Assembly: GCF_023159225.1 (NCBI RefSeq)
Contig: NC_063184.1
Coordinates: 14,621,528-14,685,527, forward strand
Reading direction: 5' to 3'
Length of the DNA stretch: 64,000 bases
Source: Perognathus longimembris pacificus
Taxonomy: Eukaryota > Chordata > Mammalia > Rodentia > Heteromyidae
Shown: positions 33,711 to 46,140 of the stretch, in pieces
How positions within the stretch are numbered: position 1 is the stretch's first letter
Layout: each line of letters begins with the position of its first letter
Program-made: the position numbers and the translations under genes
The notes under the pieces: generated by a model
Told to the model about the DNA's origin: nothing
What the model saw: only the letters and a program-made list of their open reading frames with translations
Database searches by the model: none

Positions 33711-34166
33711 TTTTATTTTATTTTTCAAATTTTTATTATCAAACTGATGTACAGAGAAGTTACAGTTTCATACGTTAGGCATTGGATACATCTCTTGTAC
33801 TGTTTGTTACCTTGTCCCTCATACTCCCCTCTCTCCCCCCCTTTCCCTTCCCCCCCTCTGGAGGTGTTCAGTTCACTTACACCAAACAGCTTTGCAAGTA
33901 TTGCTTTTGTAGTTGTTTCTCTTTTTTTAACCTGTGTCTCTCAAATTTGGTATTCCCTTTGAATTTCCTACTTCCAATACCAGTAAACACGGTTTCCAAT
34001 ATACTCAGATAAGATTATAGAAAGTGTAGGTACAACCACAGGAAGGTGATACAAGAACATCATCAATAATAGAAGCTACAGATACACATAGGACGTTGAA
34101 AGTAGTTATAACTGTGATATAACAATTGTTTCCATAACATGGAGTTCATTTCACTTAGCATCATCT
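33711..34166 (-). mobile_element. Young LINE-1, 3'UTR only
   Basis: This 3'UTR closely matches that at 20,930-21,390 (TACAGAGAAGTTACAGTTTC, CATACGTTAGGCATTGGATA, and ACCAAACAGCTTTGCAAGTA). The T-rich tail is on the left. A perfect 15-bp TSD, TAGTTTTTACTTTTA, lies at 33,696-33,710 and 34,167-34,181. It splits older L1M-like sequence. Confidence 0.93.
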
Positions 34167-34181
34167 TAGTTTTTACTTTTA

Positions 34182-34450
34182 AATGCTTTCATTGAGATAT
34201 AATTGGTATACAATAAATTGCATATTCAAAGTGCATAGTTGCTAACTTTAGTCATAGGAATACAATTGTGAAGTCATTCTGACAGTCCAGTTAGTTAATG
34301 TATTATTATTATATCTAACATTTCTCAATGTCAGTCATCTATATGTCATCTATCTATCTATCTCACATTGATTCAATTGTCCCAGTACCATTTATTAGAA
34401 AGATTATCTTTTCCTCACTTAATTTCCTTTGTACTACTGTGAAAAACCAA

Positions 34451-34490
<40 letters not shown>

Positions 34491-34760
34491 ATATGAGGTA
34501 CAATGAACATCATTCTGCGTAATCTTTCTATTTATATGTACCACTATCATGTATGAATTACAGTGGGTCACTAATACATCTTGAAATCAGGTAGTATCTT
34601 CCAATATAAAAACATTTATTTTTAAATGTTTTTGCCTACTCCACATTATATGAATTTCAGTAAGAATAGAGAATCAGTTTGTGGGTTTCTAGGTAAAAGC
34701 CTGAAGGAATTTGATTAAATTTATCTTAGGTTTTCTTTCTATATTCCATTTTCTCACTGT
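34182..34760 (-). mobile_element. L1M-type LINE-1: 3'UTR and ORF2 remnants
   Basis: The segment begins in the 3' block (TTCATTGAGATATAATTGG, then TACAATAAATTGCATATTC) and later shows ORF2-complement blocks: CCATTTATTAGAAAGATTAT, CTTGAAATCAGGTAGTATCT and AATAGAGAATCAGTTTGTGG. An AC microsatellite (34,452-34,484) lies within it. No frame survives. Confidence 0.7.
34452..34484. repeat. (CA)n microsatellite
   Basis: About 16 dinucleotide units inside the L1M remnant, followed by ATACACATATG. Confidence 0.97.
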
Positions 34761-35689
34761 TTTGCTTCTGTCGGCTTCTCCTTTGCAACTCTTCCTTTGA
34801 ACTCATGAACTCAATTTTGTTTCCTTCCTTCCACTCTACTTGGGTACAGAACTCTATCTCAAGTCTTTTTCATCTTTTGCTTAGCTGAGCTTCAATCTCC
34901 TTCAATCTAATCCTTTATTTGATTCTTTTGCCATTACTCATTATGAAGAACAGAAACATAAGTCTATGTGCATTTCCCCAAGGAAGACAATCTGAGCGCA
35001 GGAATCTCGGATGGGCTTGTAGCTTAGAGGTGCTTTTCTTTATAGTAGTTTTTAGATTCTCAAGAGAACTATAACATGTACTCATTTATTCCTCAGGGCA
35101 CATTGCCTCCAAAACTATCCTGGGAAAAGCTGAGGATAAATAATAAATAAATAAAGTATCCTCTAGTACCAGTGTTTGATATGCCAGGTGTGGTTTAAGG
35201 AACTCCTGGTAAATCCTGGATATGGGGCATTAAGACAGATCTGTTATCTATTATTAGGGCCTGGCTAGAGGAAGCCCATTTTTGGATGGTTTCTTCCCCC
35301 TGGGTATCTTGAACTGGGTGTTAAGGAGTGGAACATATGTTTTAGATGTAGAAATTCATGAATAAAATGGCCTTTGGGTAAGCCTAGGTATTTTCAACAT
35401 CTGGTCCTCAAATGCAGAAACCAACTTTGTTTTCCTCTGGATGTAAGAACCATCACGTAGTTTCAGGGATAGCGAGGGCCCCAGCAACTGCACTCTAACG
35501 GACCCCATTGTCTTCATGCTGTCCCCAATATGCTCAAGTTTCATTCTATTTTTCTTAGACCCAGACAGGACTGTTTCTCTCTAATTTGAAAAAGATTAGT
35601 TTTTGACATTCTTCTGTTTCATTCAGTGTAGTGTTCAATTTCCATCACTTGGCACTGAAAGGCTTTTTACCACTTGTTTTATTTCAGCC
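34761..35689. other. No recognised feature
   Basis: No nameable repeat. A 62-codon minus frame at 35,356-35,544 has no family resemblance. Confidence 0.5.
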
Positions 35690-36010
35690 TCGTCACCCCT
35701 ACATTTCTACAACTCTCCATTGTAGGTAATGTGGCTACATGTGTTTTGCAATCTTTCCACTTCTGCTTCTTTAATTTCCCCTCCCTGGAATATCTTTTCT
35801 TACTTTTGATATTGTCTAAATCTTTCAATATTCAGCTCAAGTGTCACCCTCTGTGAGCTTTAACTACAAATTTCTTCAGAGAATATAGCCTTTTGTAGCA
35901 GATACACACATCTGGTAAGTGCCAAGATTCAACCACGGTGCTCTTTCTTTATTCTAGTATTGATGCTTTTACCCTTGTGTGCCCCTTATTTGTCACTTAC
36001 AGCCGTGGGT
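35690..36010 (+). mobile_element. LINE-2 3'-region fragment
   Basis: It contains the L2 signature order: a CTGCTTCTTTAATTTCCCCT-like block, CCCTGGAATATCTTTTCTTA, then CTCAAGTGTCACCCTCTGTG, matching the conserved CTGGAA...CTCAAATGTCACCTTCTC stretch, followed by degraded downstream sequence. Ancient and non-coding. Confidence 0.65.
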
Positions 36011-36700
36011 TTTACATTTTACTTCAAATACTTTCGGAAAATATGATTGGTCAGTTCGGGTGATGATAAGACACCAATTCTGTGTAGTCTAGACAAATAG
36101 GAATCTGTTATAAGGAAATCAAGAAACTAAGGAGCAATTGGAAAGGCACTAGGGAACAAAGCAATCAGGTTTCAGGTTCTCTATGGAGTTACATGGTTTC
36201 TTCTGACTTCCTTTTGAATGTTGTCTCCCTCTTTCACTTACCTATCCTCTCACATTCATTACTTTTTCTCAGTGACAGGAAATGGTCACTCTAGCCATGA
36301 AAGGACACTGTCTCTGTGTTTCCCAGACCAAAACACTCATTGCCATTTTACATTCCCAATTTCAGTTAATGAAAGAGCAAATCTAAATAGGGCAGCCAGA
36401 CAACAACAAGAGACACTACCAAAATAATCTCATAGTTGTAGATGCTGATCTCAGAGAAGGGAAGATCTAGGCCAAGAAGATACCACTAAAAGACTACTGG
36501 GGAAAACAAATGGGTTTATTTTGATAAGTTTATGATTTAGTCACTGTATTGACTATGGATTATTCCAGTAAGAATGATTTTATTGTTGCTTCTTAGGTGA
36601 AAGTGTAGACAATGAAAGATGAATGAATATATTTCCATTCTGGAAATGGGGTTTTTATTGTAAGCTTTAGTTACTTAGTATAATATGTGCTTTTGGTATT
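36011..36700. other. No recognised feature
   Basis: A 69-codon frame at 36,218-36,427 is not convincing. No repeat named. Confidence 0.5.
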
Positions 36701-36712
36701 TAGTAAGATATT

Positions 36713-36813
36713 TTTTTTTGTGTGTGTGTGTTTTCTTTTTTGGTACTGGGGATCGAACCCAGGACGTTGCACTTGCTAGGCAAGCGCTTTGCCACTGAGC
36801 TACATCCTAGCCC
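36713..36813 (-). mobile_element. ID element (tRNA-Ala-derived monomeric SINE)
   Basis: The minus strand reads GGGCTAGGATGTAGCTCAGT, then GGCAAAGCGCTTGCC and GGGTTCGATCCCCAGTACC with a tail of A/CA-rich sequence. TAGTAAGATATT flanks it exactly at 36,701-36,712 and 36,814-36,825. It has no Geo partner, so a monomeric ID lineage coexists with the dimers. Confidence 0.95.
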
Positions 36814-36825
36814 TAGTAAGATATT

Positions 36826-37424
36826 ATATATCATCATACCTTGCTATATTGATCAGTAAGAAATCTTTCATTATTCCAAGGAGAATCAAATCCCTTTGAG
36901 ATCCTACTTGGATGTAAGAGGACATAAATTTTTCTTAATGTTTCTCTGAAGATTTTTTTTTTATCAAAAATTATATATAATTTTACTATCCCTGACAGCA
37001 ATGAAAGGTTGTTTTTCTCACAGCCCACCTCCTGGGTAGGATGGTAGTTTCTCATATAGTTTTTGCTCTCTATTTGAGTGAAGTGTCAGATAGTTTCCAT
37101 AATTTCAGTGGGAATAGCAGCCAGATTCATCACTGTATGGTAAGCCATGCCAACGGGCCGAATGTCCAGAAGAGAACCACAGATTGCCTCCCAGGGCTTT
37201 CATATCCTTGTTTGTTAATTGAGTGTTGACAGACTGTTTACCTCTTTGTTAAGGAAGGGAGGAGAAACAGACTGGGCTTTCTGCATGCAAGATCTGACTT
37301 AGGCAGTGTAGGAGGGATTGAAATATGTTAATGGTGATCTTTGGGAAGGAATTGGTTTACTCGCATAGCATTTCTTTTTGTGCAACTATTAATGGAGAAA
37401 CAATTGCTTGTTTTGTTTTTGAGT
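36826..37424. other. No recognised feature
   Basis: Single-copy-looking sequence. Frames of up to 73 codons show no family resemblance. Confidence 0.5.
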
Positions 37425-37520
37425 TAGTATCCATTTATAATATGAGGGGAGGTCCATTGTGATATTCCCATTTGTGCATACAGTGTGTTTGGGCAAATTC
37501 ACCCCTCAGCCACAGAAAGC
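37425..37520 (-). mobile_element. Possible old LINE-1 3'UTR scrap
   Basis: GTGATATTCCCATTTGTGCA followed by CAGTGTGTTTGGGCAAATTC resembles the conserved block of older rodent LINE-1 3'UTRs. Too short and diverged for a firm call. Confidence 0.35.
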
Positions 37521-40060
37521 TGATTTAATAGCATTTGAAAGGTTTGAAACTCAGAAAAGTTTTGAGAGACAAAAAGGAGCTGTTTAATGAAAAAAAATCA
37601 TCCTCTCTCTTTTTCACTTAAATTCTTTTTTTTTTTTACCATCCTTAAAACAGTTAATTAGAATAATGGCTTTTGTGTAGAAAGAAATCCAACGTTATTT
37701 TCATTCCCAAGAGATATGTGATTTGTAATATTGGTGCAAATTCCTCACTTATATAGTAGAAGATAAGGTGGGATAAAAATCATGTTCCATCTTAGAACTT
37801 TGCTTCCCAAATGCCAATTACTCTAAATCAAATCTCCTCTTTTCTTTACAAGTACCTTTGCTGAAAAAGCTATGTACAAAACTCCCCATGTCCTTCTAAT
37901 CTCAGACGATTCAGATGTTGTCTGTGGAAAAATACAAACACGATCTAAGCTTGAAAACCTTGCAGTGACTTTAAATTGTTAGAGTCCTGTGGGCATTGGA
38001 AGCTGGATAGTTTAAGAATGTATTATCTACAGAAAGTGACTGATGAATTCTGTAAGCCAACTGGAGTTTTGATAGGAACTATTTTTTGGAACATGTATTA
38101 GTGAATCATAGAAGAGAACTAATTGTGACTATGTGCTTTTTTTTGAATCCATGAGGATGAATATGTATGTGTTTTATTAAAAGGAGTGAGGAAAAAGGAA
38201 GATAGAATTATGGTACAGGAAATGGGAGTCAAAGTGGAACAAAATTGTTTATTGGCAGGTACACTGGAGTAAGGGTTACATCTAAAAATATAGATTATGA
38301 AATTTAAGTTTCTAGAATAAAGAGAATGCTTATAACTTCTAGGCAATATATTCCTTCCACATTCTTTCTTTATGGAAAAACTTTTTAATGAAGGAATTAA
38401 ATGTGATTTCTTTTGCAAATCAACTCTCAATCTTGCTTAGAAACCTAAGTGATTCACAAGTGACTTATTTCTGTGAATTATTTCTTCCATGGAAACATTA
38501 TTTTGGCTTTTTTTTTCTTTTTGGCTCAACCAATGTATATTTCTTATACACCTATTATGTGTTGGATTGCATCTTAGAACTACAATGTTGTTCATTTTCT
38601 GATGGTCTTTCTGTATTTCCCATCTCAGTAAAAAGATACCATTGCATTCTGTAACTCTAATATACCATCAGCCAAGGGTCCCAGACATTTTCTTGATTCT
38701 TTCCATGATAAAAATACTCTGGCCAGCCAAGATGTTGTGGGATTGAGCTATGCTTTGTTTCCCTGTTGACTATTATAAGTATCAATCCAAAGGCCACTCG
38801 GGGTAGAAGAGTGTCCCTTAGGACTTGGAACATTTGGATTTTTCCTCCAAAGTCTTCTGTAATGAACAGAGTTATTTCAAAAGTATTCCCTGCAGCTCAT
38901 GTCTTAATTTGATCATCTGGGAATAGGAAAGAAGATCCTTCGCAATGCACCACTAACTTGGATTTCTGTGGTATTACATACAATCCTCTCATTTATTTTC
39001 ACAATGATAGTGTGGTTTCGGAGCCAAGTTCTGCAGACATTTGGGGGAGAAGAAATAGAATGCTTTAGGTGGTTCCACATTCTTTAAGTGAGGTCTGATG
39101 GTATTTATTTATTTGTTCCTCATTAAACAGAAACATTCACCATGCACTACACATACCCTTGCACCTTTCAAGATGCAGTTCTTAGCCTGTGGGCCTGTTG
39201 GCTTAGTGGCAAAAATAAAATAATCAACCTCTTCAGTTGCAATATTAATGAAGATTTTGAAGTATCACTGAAGTGAAAGAAAATCAACCTGTTTGACTCA
39301 AGAATGTTTTGTTTGCCCTTTACATCCTGGTGTCTGTGTTCTGAGAATGATAGATCAAGTCCCCCCACCCAAACTTGCTTTATTACTTTGAATCAGAAAC
39401 TTAGAAAAGGGAAATTAAACTATAAAAGAGGTGAACTACAAGACATTAATCATGCCATCTCCTCTGGTATTTGCTTACTTGGTTCTTAGAAGTGACAGCT
39501 GCTTACTAACATGCCCTTTGCCTAGAGGAGGGGGATATACTGGAGAGAAATTCTGCTTTCTAAAGCTTCTGGTAATTCTCAGGTATACATGCAATAAATT
39601 ACTATGTGGAAATGAGGACAGTAAACTCACAGATGACTTTTGTTTAAGAAAGCATCTTTGCTATAAATGAGAAACTCAATGAAGATTTTTAATGACTGAG
39701 TGACTTTTTTTCTTTTAGTCCTTTCATTTTTGCTTTACATTACCTGCTCTATGACTGTAGAATACACACATACATGGGCACACACACACACACACACGAT
39801 AATATCTGAGAGTTCTGATAGAACAACGAAATAGGATATTAGTATATGTAAAATTGCTCCTAAGACAGAAATGCTTGAAGTTCTTCTACTAATCTGTGGT
39901 TCTTATATTAGTCTCATGTTATTCTACGTCCTAATCTAAAGATTGCAATTACTTCAACTTCCTTTAAGGACAAAAGTTATTTTCATTTTACTGTTATCTT
40001 TTTAATATTTTTCACACACAAAATTGGAGGTTCATTAAATTTAATTCTAAACTGAGATAA
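37521..40060. other. No recognised feature apart from one CA repeat
   Basis: About 2.5 kb of AT-rich sequence. The 103-codon minus frame at 38,119-38,430 and the 88-codon plus frame at 38,388-38,654 show no family features. A short (CA)n lies at 39,779-39,797. Confidence 0.5.
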
Positions 40061-40071
40061 TCAATGTTTGG

Positions 40072-40276
40072 GGCCTGGGAATATGGCCTAGTGGTAGAGT
40101 GCTTGCCTCGGATACATGAAGCCTTGGGTTCGATTCCTCAGCACCACATATATGGAAAAAGCCGGAAGTGGCGCTGTGGCTCAAGTGGTAGAGTGCTAGC
40201 CTTGAGCAAAAAGAAGCCAGGGACAGTGCTCAGTCCTGCAGTTCAGTCCCCAGGACTGGCAAAAAAAAAAAAAAAA
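40072..40276 (+). mobile_element. IDL-Geo SINE
   Basis: An intact ID-like head (GGCCTAGTGGTAGAGTGCTT, GGTTCGATTCCTCAGCACC) and Geo monomer with about 17 A residues. TCAATGTTTGG flanks exactly (40,061-40,071 and 40,277-40,287). The long pure A tail and low divergence suggest a recent insertion. Confidence 0.96.
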
Positions 40277-40287
40277 TCAATGTTTGG

Positions 40288-40863
40288 CATAGAAATTCTG
40301 GAATTTCATTACATTAGGTCTGAAATAGATTCAAAATTAGTAATAGCAAATTTTCAGTTTAATGATGAAGACAATAAAACAATTCAACTTCATTCTGTAA
40401 AGACAGTGATTTGTGTTAAGATGAAATGGGATTGTTTGAAGTAGTACTCATATAAATCTATAATCTTGTTGGCATCGTTTGTTTGTACATAGGGGATTAT
40501 ATCTTAGAATTTTGAGCCATCACCATTATTAAAGAATCATGGGCTTCCTAAGATAGCATTCACTTCAGCTTTTTATTCTAGAAACCCAAGATAATCTGAA
40601 TTGAGTCAGAGTTAAAAGCTCTTACCACATTTTCCCGCCGCACCTGTTGAATTTCTTGTAGGAGTTTAGAAAGCTGGATGAGAAAATAAGTAAATGAAAC
40701 TGTGACTTTATAGCAAAAGAGTGTTAAAGAATGGTCTTTTATTTAGGATGTTTCCCTATTCCAAATACATATCAAGACAAAACCCACTTCTTTCTTGATG
40801 CATATCTTATAGGACATTAGGAATGTAATTCTTATTTTTAGTTTTTTTAATAGGTACACTGTT
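40288..40863. other. No recognised feature
   Basis: AT-rich sequence between two oppositely oriented IDL-Geo copies. Nothing else seen. Confidence 0.55.
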
Positions 40864-40876
40864 TCAATGTAACTTT

Positions 40877-41081
40877 TTTTTTTTTTTTTGCCAGTTCTGG
40901 GGCTTGGACTCAGGGCTTGTGCACTGTCCCTGCCTTCTTTTTGCTCAAGGCTAGCACTGTACCACTTGAGCTACAGCGCCACTTCTGGCTTTTTTCTATA
41001 TATGTGGTGCTGTGGAATCAAACCAGGGACTTCATGTGTACAAGGCAAGCACTCTACCACCACTAGGCTATATGCCAGCTC
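40877..41081 (-). mobile_element. IDL-Geo SINE
   Basis: A reverse-oriented full dimer with the T run (tail) at its left end. TCAATGTAACTT flanks exactly at 40,864-40,875 and 41,082-41,093. The 108-codon plus frame across it is antisense SINE, not a gene. Confidence 0.95.
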
Positions 41082-41093
41082 TCAATGTAACTT

Positions 41094-42184
41094 TGAATTG
41101 AAAAGGGCCCCAAACTCTGAAATTGTTCTTCTAAATACTCTAAATACTACAAAATCTAGCAAACACAGGCATGTTCCTTGGAATCTGAATATCAAGAGGA
41201 AGCTGAGTTGCTGACCCAGCTTTCATTTAGTAGTGATGCTTGGAGAAAAGATACCCCAAAGAACACAGAAGTATGATGCTTCTGGTTTCTATGAGATCTT
41301 TTCCTCTTTTGTAACCTTTTCTAATTAAATATCTTTTCTTAAACTTGCTAATAATCTAATTTTGAAAAGCTGTGGTTATGCAGGCCTGTTTTTGTTTATT
41401 TGTATTTTAAGATGGTGAGTTTACTATATCCAGGTTCCTTAACTACTTACCACCTATAGGTTAAACCTGACTTTTATGTATTTTTGGCATTCTAAAGAAT
41501 TAAATTAGAACTCACAACATCATGGAAGTAACACCCATTAGAATTCTGCACAGGAAAAGTGTCATAGGGATTAGCAAAGTGAATTACACTCATTCCATGT
41601 GCAGATACGAGGGTTTTATATTCTACCTTCTGGGAGAATGTTCAGTCATTCTTGGCTTGGATGCTTCTAGAGAAGTGGGTGTTATTGCAGACTCAAAATC
41701 TGGGGTTGGTGCTAATTGAGGAGGTATTTAGTCCTTGGTGTGGGCCCACATCAGATAAAATTTAAGATGACACTTCATCTTTCCCTTTTCAGCATCTGAG
41801 TTGAAGTTCTTGGCTTGACAGTCAATTGGTTTTTGGAGGTGAGAGAAGAGAAGCATGTATTTGTCTGAAATTCTCTTAGTCATGGTCTCTCTATGAAAGG
41901 CAGGCTGGCTATGTAACATTGAGTTCAAGTCATGTTAGCATTCTGTGGAGTAACTGTAAGTTGACTGCTTTGTGGGTGTGATATTTGGACATGCTTCGGC
42001 AAATGTTCTAAACAGATTTTTTTTACACCCTTTTGGAGCTGCCAAAGGAAAATAAAGAAGAAACCAGTATGTCTCAATGACCCAAAACACAACAGTTAAA
42101 AATAGTCAAGCTAACAATATTGAAATGGCACTTTCACAATTACAGTGTTGTATAGTGATATATTATATAAACATTTCTAACTGT
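41094..42184. other. No recognised feature
   Basis: Some short frames (41,522-41,719; 41,728-41,928 minus) lack family resemblance. The right end grades into L1M sequence. Confidence 0.5.
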
Positions 42185-42745
42185 GCCCAACTAGACAATG
42201 GACTATTTACTCAGAGCTCAGAAGAGATGAGCTATGAAGCCATGAAAAGGTGGGAAAATGTTAAAAATACATTAGAAACCCAAAGAAGTAAATCTAAAGT
42301 AAAGCATATATACTGTATATGTGTTTCTGACTATGTGATATCCTGGAAAAGGAAAACCTAAAGAAGTGAGTCAAAAGAGGCTTTAGAGGTTAGGCATGAA
42401 TAGATAAAGCGCCTGGCACTATTAGGGCAGCGAAACTATTCTCTAATGTACTATAATGTCATGCACAAGTCCTTATACATTAGTCAGAAACTATAGAAAT
42501 ACAAGAGTAAATCCTAATGTAAACTAGGGGCTGCACGTGCTGATGATATTCCAATCTACAATCAATGGCTGGACAGTTACAAACGCACCTTTGTGGTCCA
42601 AGATACCAATAATATGTGTGTGTGTGTGTGCGTGTGCATGTGTGTAGAAGGGTAGGAGGGTATTTGTGTGCAAATAAGTTATATCGAAGCTGGGAGCTTC
42701 CTTCTTAATTTTTCTGTAAACATAATAGGGTTGTAAAAATGAAGT
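42185..42745 (+). mobile_element. L1M-type LINE-1 3' end (ancient)
   Basis: The order of blocks matches L1M 3' ends: ACAATGGACTATTTACTCAG, ATGAGCTATGAAGCCATGAA, TATCCTGGAAAAGGAAAACC, AGGGCAGCGAAACTATTCTC, GAGTAAATCCTAATGTAAAC, then the terminal TTTTTCTGTAAACATAATAG. A GT-rich stretch (42,617-42,646) lies within. The 94-codon frame upstream is a by-product. Confidence 0.8.
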
Positions 42746-42749
42746 GTAT

Positions 42750-42972
42750 AGCCAGGCACCCGTGGCTCATGCTTGTAATCCTAGCTACTAAGGAGGCTGA
42801 GATCTGAGGATGGAGGTTCAAACTAGCCCTGTGACCCTCTTAGCTCCAATTAACTACTCAAAAAGTGTAAGTGGCCCATGGCTCCAAATGGTAGAGCACT
42901 AGCTGTGAGCACAAAGAGGTTGAGGGACAGCACCAAGGTGCTGAGTTCAAGCTCTACAAATGACAGATAGAT
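42750..42972 (+). mobile_element. B1-Geo type dimeric SINE
   Basis: A B1-like head (AGCCAGGCACCCGTGGCTCA, TTGTAATCCTAGCTACTAAG) plus a diverged Geo monomer (GGTAGAGCACTAGCTGTGAG, GAGTTCAAGCTC). It follows directly on the L1M 3' end. Confidence 0.88.
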
Positions 42973-42974
42973 TA

Positions 42975-43885
42975 AAGTATACTCTCACTTCTTCTCAATT
43001 GAGTAATCCTAGAGCTGGTAAGGCTTGCTGTTTTCTCTTTTAATAATGACTACTCATCTGGGCACTCAAATTTCTACATATTAGAATCATGGTGCTCATC
43101 TGTCCTGGGCTCCTGAAGCTGGTATAGCTCTGTTGATTTGACTACTAGCCAGTTGGATTTAAGCTCTTCTACCTTTTTTCTTTAGCTTTATACCTTGAGA
43201 TTGTGAAGTGGTCAGACAATGCATTTTCAACAAGAATAGAAAAAAGTATATTAGGAAGTATTATACATTGAAAAGGGAAGATCACGATAAACTTTGTGGA
43301 TACCTAACATGTTTTCAAATATGAAATACTGAGAGTGAAAAAACCCCTCTGTTTTGTAGATGAATTGTTTTCACGACTATAGAAAAAATTTCCACCAGCA
43401 TTTCTAGCATTTCCATGGTAGATTTGACCAATATGTGAGCATTTATAGAGTTTGGCTGTATAATGGATTTTTTTGCTTTTTAAAAATATGTCTATTTAAT
43501 AGACTATCTGGAAGATGTTTAAAGGGAATGTGTTGATACTTAGACCTATTATAACAAACATTAGATGTGTTTAAAGTCCTTTTATCAAAATCTGTCTAGA
43601 TTTCACCAAGGTTATTTTCAATTACAGAAATCCATTTCATCAACACCATTCCTTTATTGTCACGATCTGCCCCTGCTCTGGCTAGATTTAAGTATTTTTC
43701 AAAAACCCAATGTAATCATTTTTGAATCATCTATTTAAAATCCTCACCTTAAAATTAGAATCACATCCAGTTTAGTTACAATAAAAAAGACCCCTTGCCA
43801 TTTCCTTGGGGTTCCACTCTAAGATTTTATCACATTATAAAGTAGATGAAAGTTCATGCTTGTAATTCAGTATCACTGACTTCTA
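42975..43885. other. No confidently recognised feature
   Basis: Part of 43,650-43,850 may be L2-derived, but I cannot align it convincingly. Confidence 0.45.
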
Positions 43886-43889
43886 ATAT

Positions 43890-44040
43890 TAGGTGTCAGA
43901 AAGTTGGAGTCTGGAATCAGATCTGCTTGGATGTGAACTCTTGGCTTGTTGCCTTGAGAAGCTTTATTAGTTTCTTTATGCATTCTATAATTTCTATATG
44001 AAAGTGTATTAATTATACCTACTGTGTCAGACTGTGAGCT
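43890..44040 (+). mobile_element. MIR element
   Basis: It matches the MIR layout: GTTGGAGTCTGGAATCAGAT (TCTGGAGCCAGA type), then GGATGTGAACTC, the TTGGCTTGTTGCCTTGAG core, a TAGTTTCTTTATGCATTC block, and ATTATACCTACTGTG. Confidence 0.7.
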
Positions 44041-44217
44041 GAATCCATATACCTAAGAGCACTTGCCTTGAAAGGGAGCATCAGGACATACCATTTCTTA
44101 TTACCAAATAAAGTGAAGGATTGAATTAGTGTAATTTTTGTTACCATTCACAATATAGAAATATCTTTGGTAGTATTTACCTATTTATTTTTACGTTCTT
44201 ACTGTAGTGGTAGTTTT

Positions 44218-44404
44218 TTTTTTTTTTTTTGCCAGTCCTGGGGCCTGACTCAGGGCCTGAGCACTATCCCTGGCTTCTTTTTGCTCTGCCACTTGAGTTA
44301 CAGCGCCACTTCTGGCCGTTTTCTATATATATGGTGCTGGGGAATTGAACCCCGGGCCTCATTACAAGGCAAGTACTCCTGCCACTAAGCCATATTCCCA
44401 GCCT
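44218..44404 (-). mobile_element. IDL-Geo SINE
   Basis: A reverse-oriented dimer with small internal deletions in the Geo part (TTTTTGCTCTGCCACTTGAG). TSD TGTAGTGRTAGTTTT lies at 44,203-44,217 and 44,405-44,419, 15 bp with one mismatch. Confidence 0.94.
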
Positions 44405-44419
44405 TGTAGTGATAGTTTT

Positions 44420-46103
44420 ATTGTCTCCTGTAAGACTTCTTGCTCCTATGTTTTCTCAGGGAACCCCTTGAATAAAAGACTCAGTCTTTGAGATTGGATG
44501 AACTTGCATTTTCTGCCTATGGAGTCAGTGATTGTGTGGAGGGATTTCCTACTATGAGAGAGGCAGAGATGGGAGGAGGAAAAGAACTGAAGTGGTTTCA
44601 TCATCAGTCTCCTACCAGGTTATGGTTCTTCTCTCTTGGTGGTTATCATTATTCTTCCATAACTATTCTCGTTCCAAGCCTCTTGCTGCCCATGCCCAGT
44701 TCTTGAATAAGGGAATAATTAATATGGCTCCTTTTCATCATCCTGCCCCCCTAGCATCTTTCCAGCGTTACTTCTGATTCCACTGTAAGGTGCAAGATAC
44801 ACTGCAGAAAATCCAAATTATCTTTTGTGATTAAAAAAAATCAGCAGGCATTGGTTTTAATTTTGTGTTTTATGGTCATTTTCTTCCCAAATTAAAACAA
44901 AAATAGTGCAGAAAAATTTAAAATTTTGTAAGAAAGTACAGGAAAGAAAGCATAATCTTTCATTTTCTGATCAATAAGAATTAACTATTGTGGATTATTT
45001 TGGTGACTTTTCGACTTCTTTCTTTAAAAGATTGCTTTTTTTCTTTTACAATTCTGCTAAGGAAAACAAGAAAAATGCAAAGAAATTAGAGTCCGTACTT
45101 AAAAATCTTTTAAACTGTTTGGTTTGAACTTTCGATAGTAGCAATCGATTCCTTTCATTAAAGAAAACTAACTGGTCATTAGCTTCTTTTGTGGCCAGTT
45201 GCTCTAGTTTTTCTTCACTATACACTACTTAATATCCATTTCATTCACTAATGGTATTTCTCATAGTATTATACACAATAATAGGTGTGTATACAGATAT
45301 ACACATTAAGTCTTTTTGCAGGGCTAACAATTGAGGCTTCAGGCATGTGAAGCCTAATAATCTGAATAATTCAATTACACCCCTCAATCTACATTTTGAA
45401 CTGCTATGAGGGCTTCATTATTCTTGAGTTCTTTTATTTCAGTTTTCTTTGAGTAGATAAATTTGTTAAATAGTGTGTGCAGAGGCTCACAAGTTGGGTA
45501 TTCCTTAAATTCTTTTATATCTGAGAATAGCTGCCTATTTATTATCTCCATACTTGATTAGCATTTAAGGTAAGTATAATAGTAGGTCACACTTTCTTTC
45601 CATTTGCATTTTGCATCTAATATTCTATTATTTCCTGGTACGGAATATTGCTGTGGGAAATTTTGAGATTGAACTTATTTTCCTTGCTGTTAATGATTTT
45701 TTTAACCCTTGGATGCATGTAGAGTTTACTTTTTACCGCTTCTTAAATTATAGAAATTGTATTTATTTTTCCATTGGGATGTTTAATTTCCCTTTGCTTA
45801 AAGTATTTTTTTAACTTTCACATGATCGAATAAACATTTGATTCCATTTATTGCAATTTATACTTTGTAGATAAGTCACCATGAATTTTCTCCTTGTTTA
45901 TTAATTTATTCATAAGTGCAGTTAACTCTTTTGTCCTGCATGGCTTTTCCTGTGACAATAATTAGCTTCTAGAGATAGCTTGCCACCAGCAGACTAGCTA
46001 ACTAACATAGATTCATGAAGGAACTCAAGAGAGATTAGCCAATGTAGAATAACATAGAATCTTGAACCAAAGTCATTTTAAGCCACTGTTTTTGGGTTTG
46101 TTA
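44420..46103. other. No recognised feature
   Basis: About 1.7 kb. The frames at 44,488-44,777 overlap one another without family resemblance, and the rest is AT-rich. Confidence 0.5.
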
Positions 46104-46107
46104 TGTA

Positions 46108-46140
46108 TTTTCTTTCTTTCTTTCTTTCTTTCTTTCTTTT
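46108..46140. repeat. (TTTC)n microsatellite
   Basis: Eight units running into the T run of the adjoining reverse SINE. It is best read as an expanded SINE tail, (GAAA)n in element sense. Confidence 0.92.
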
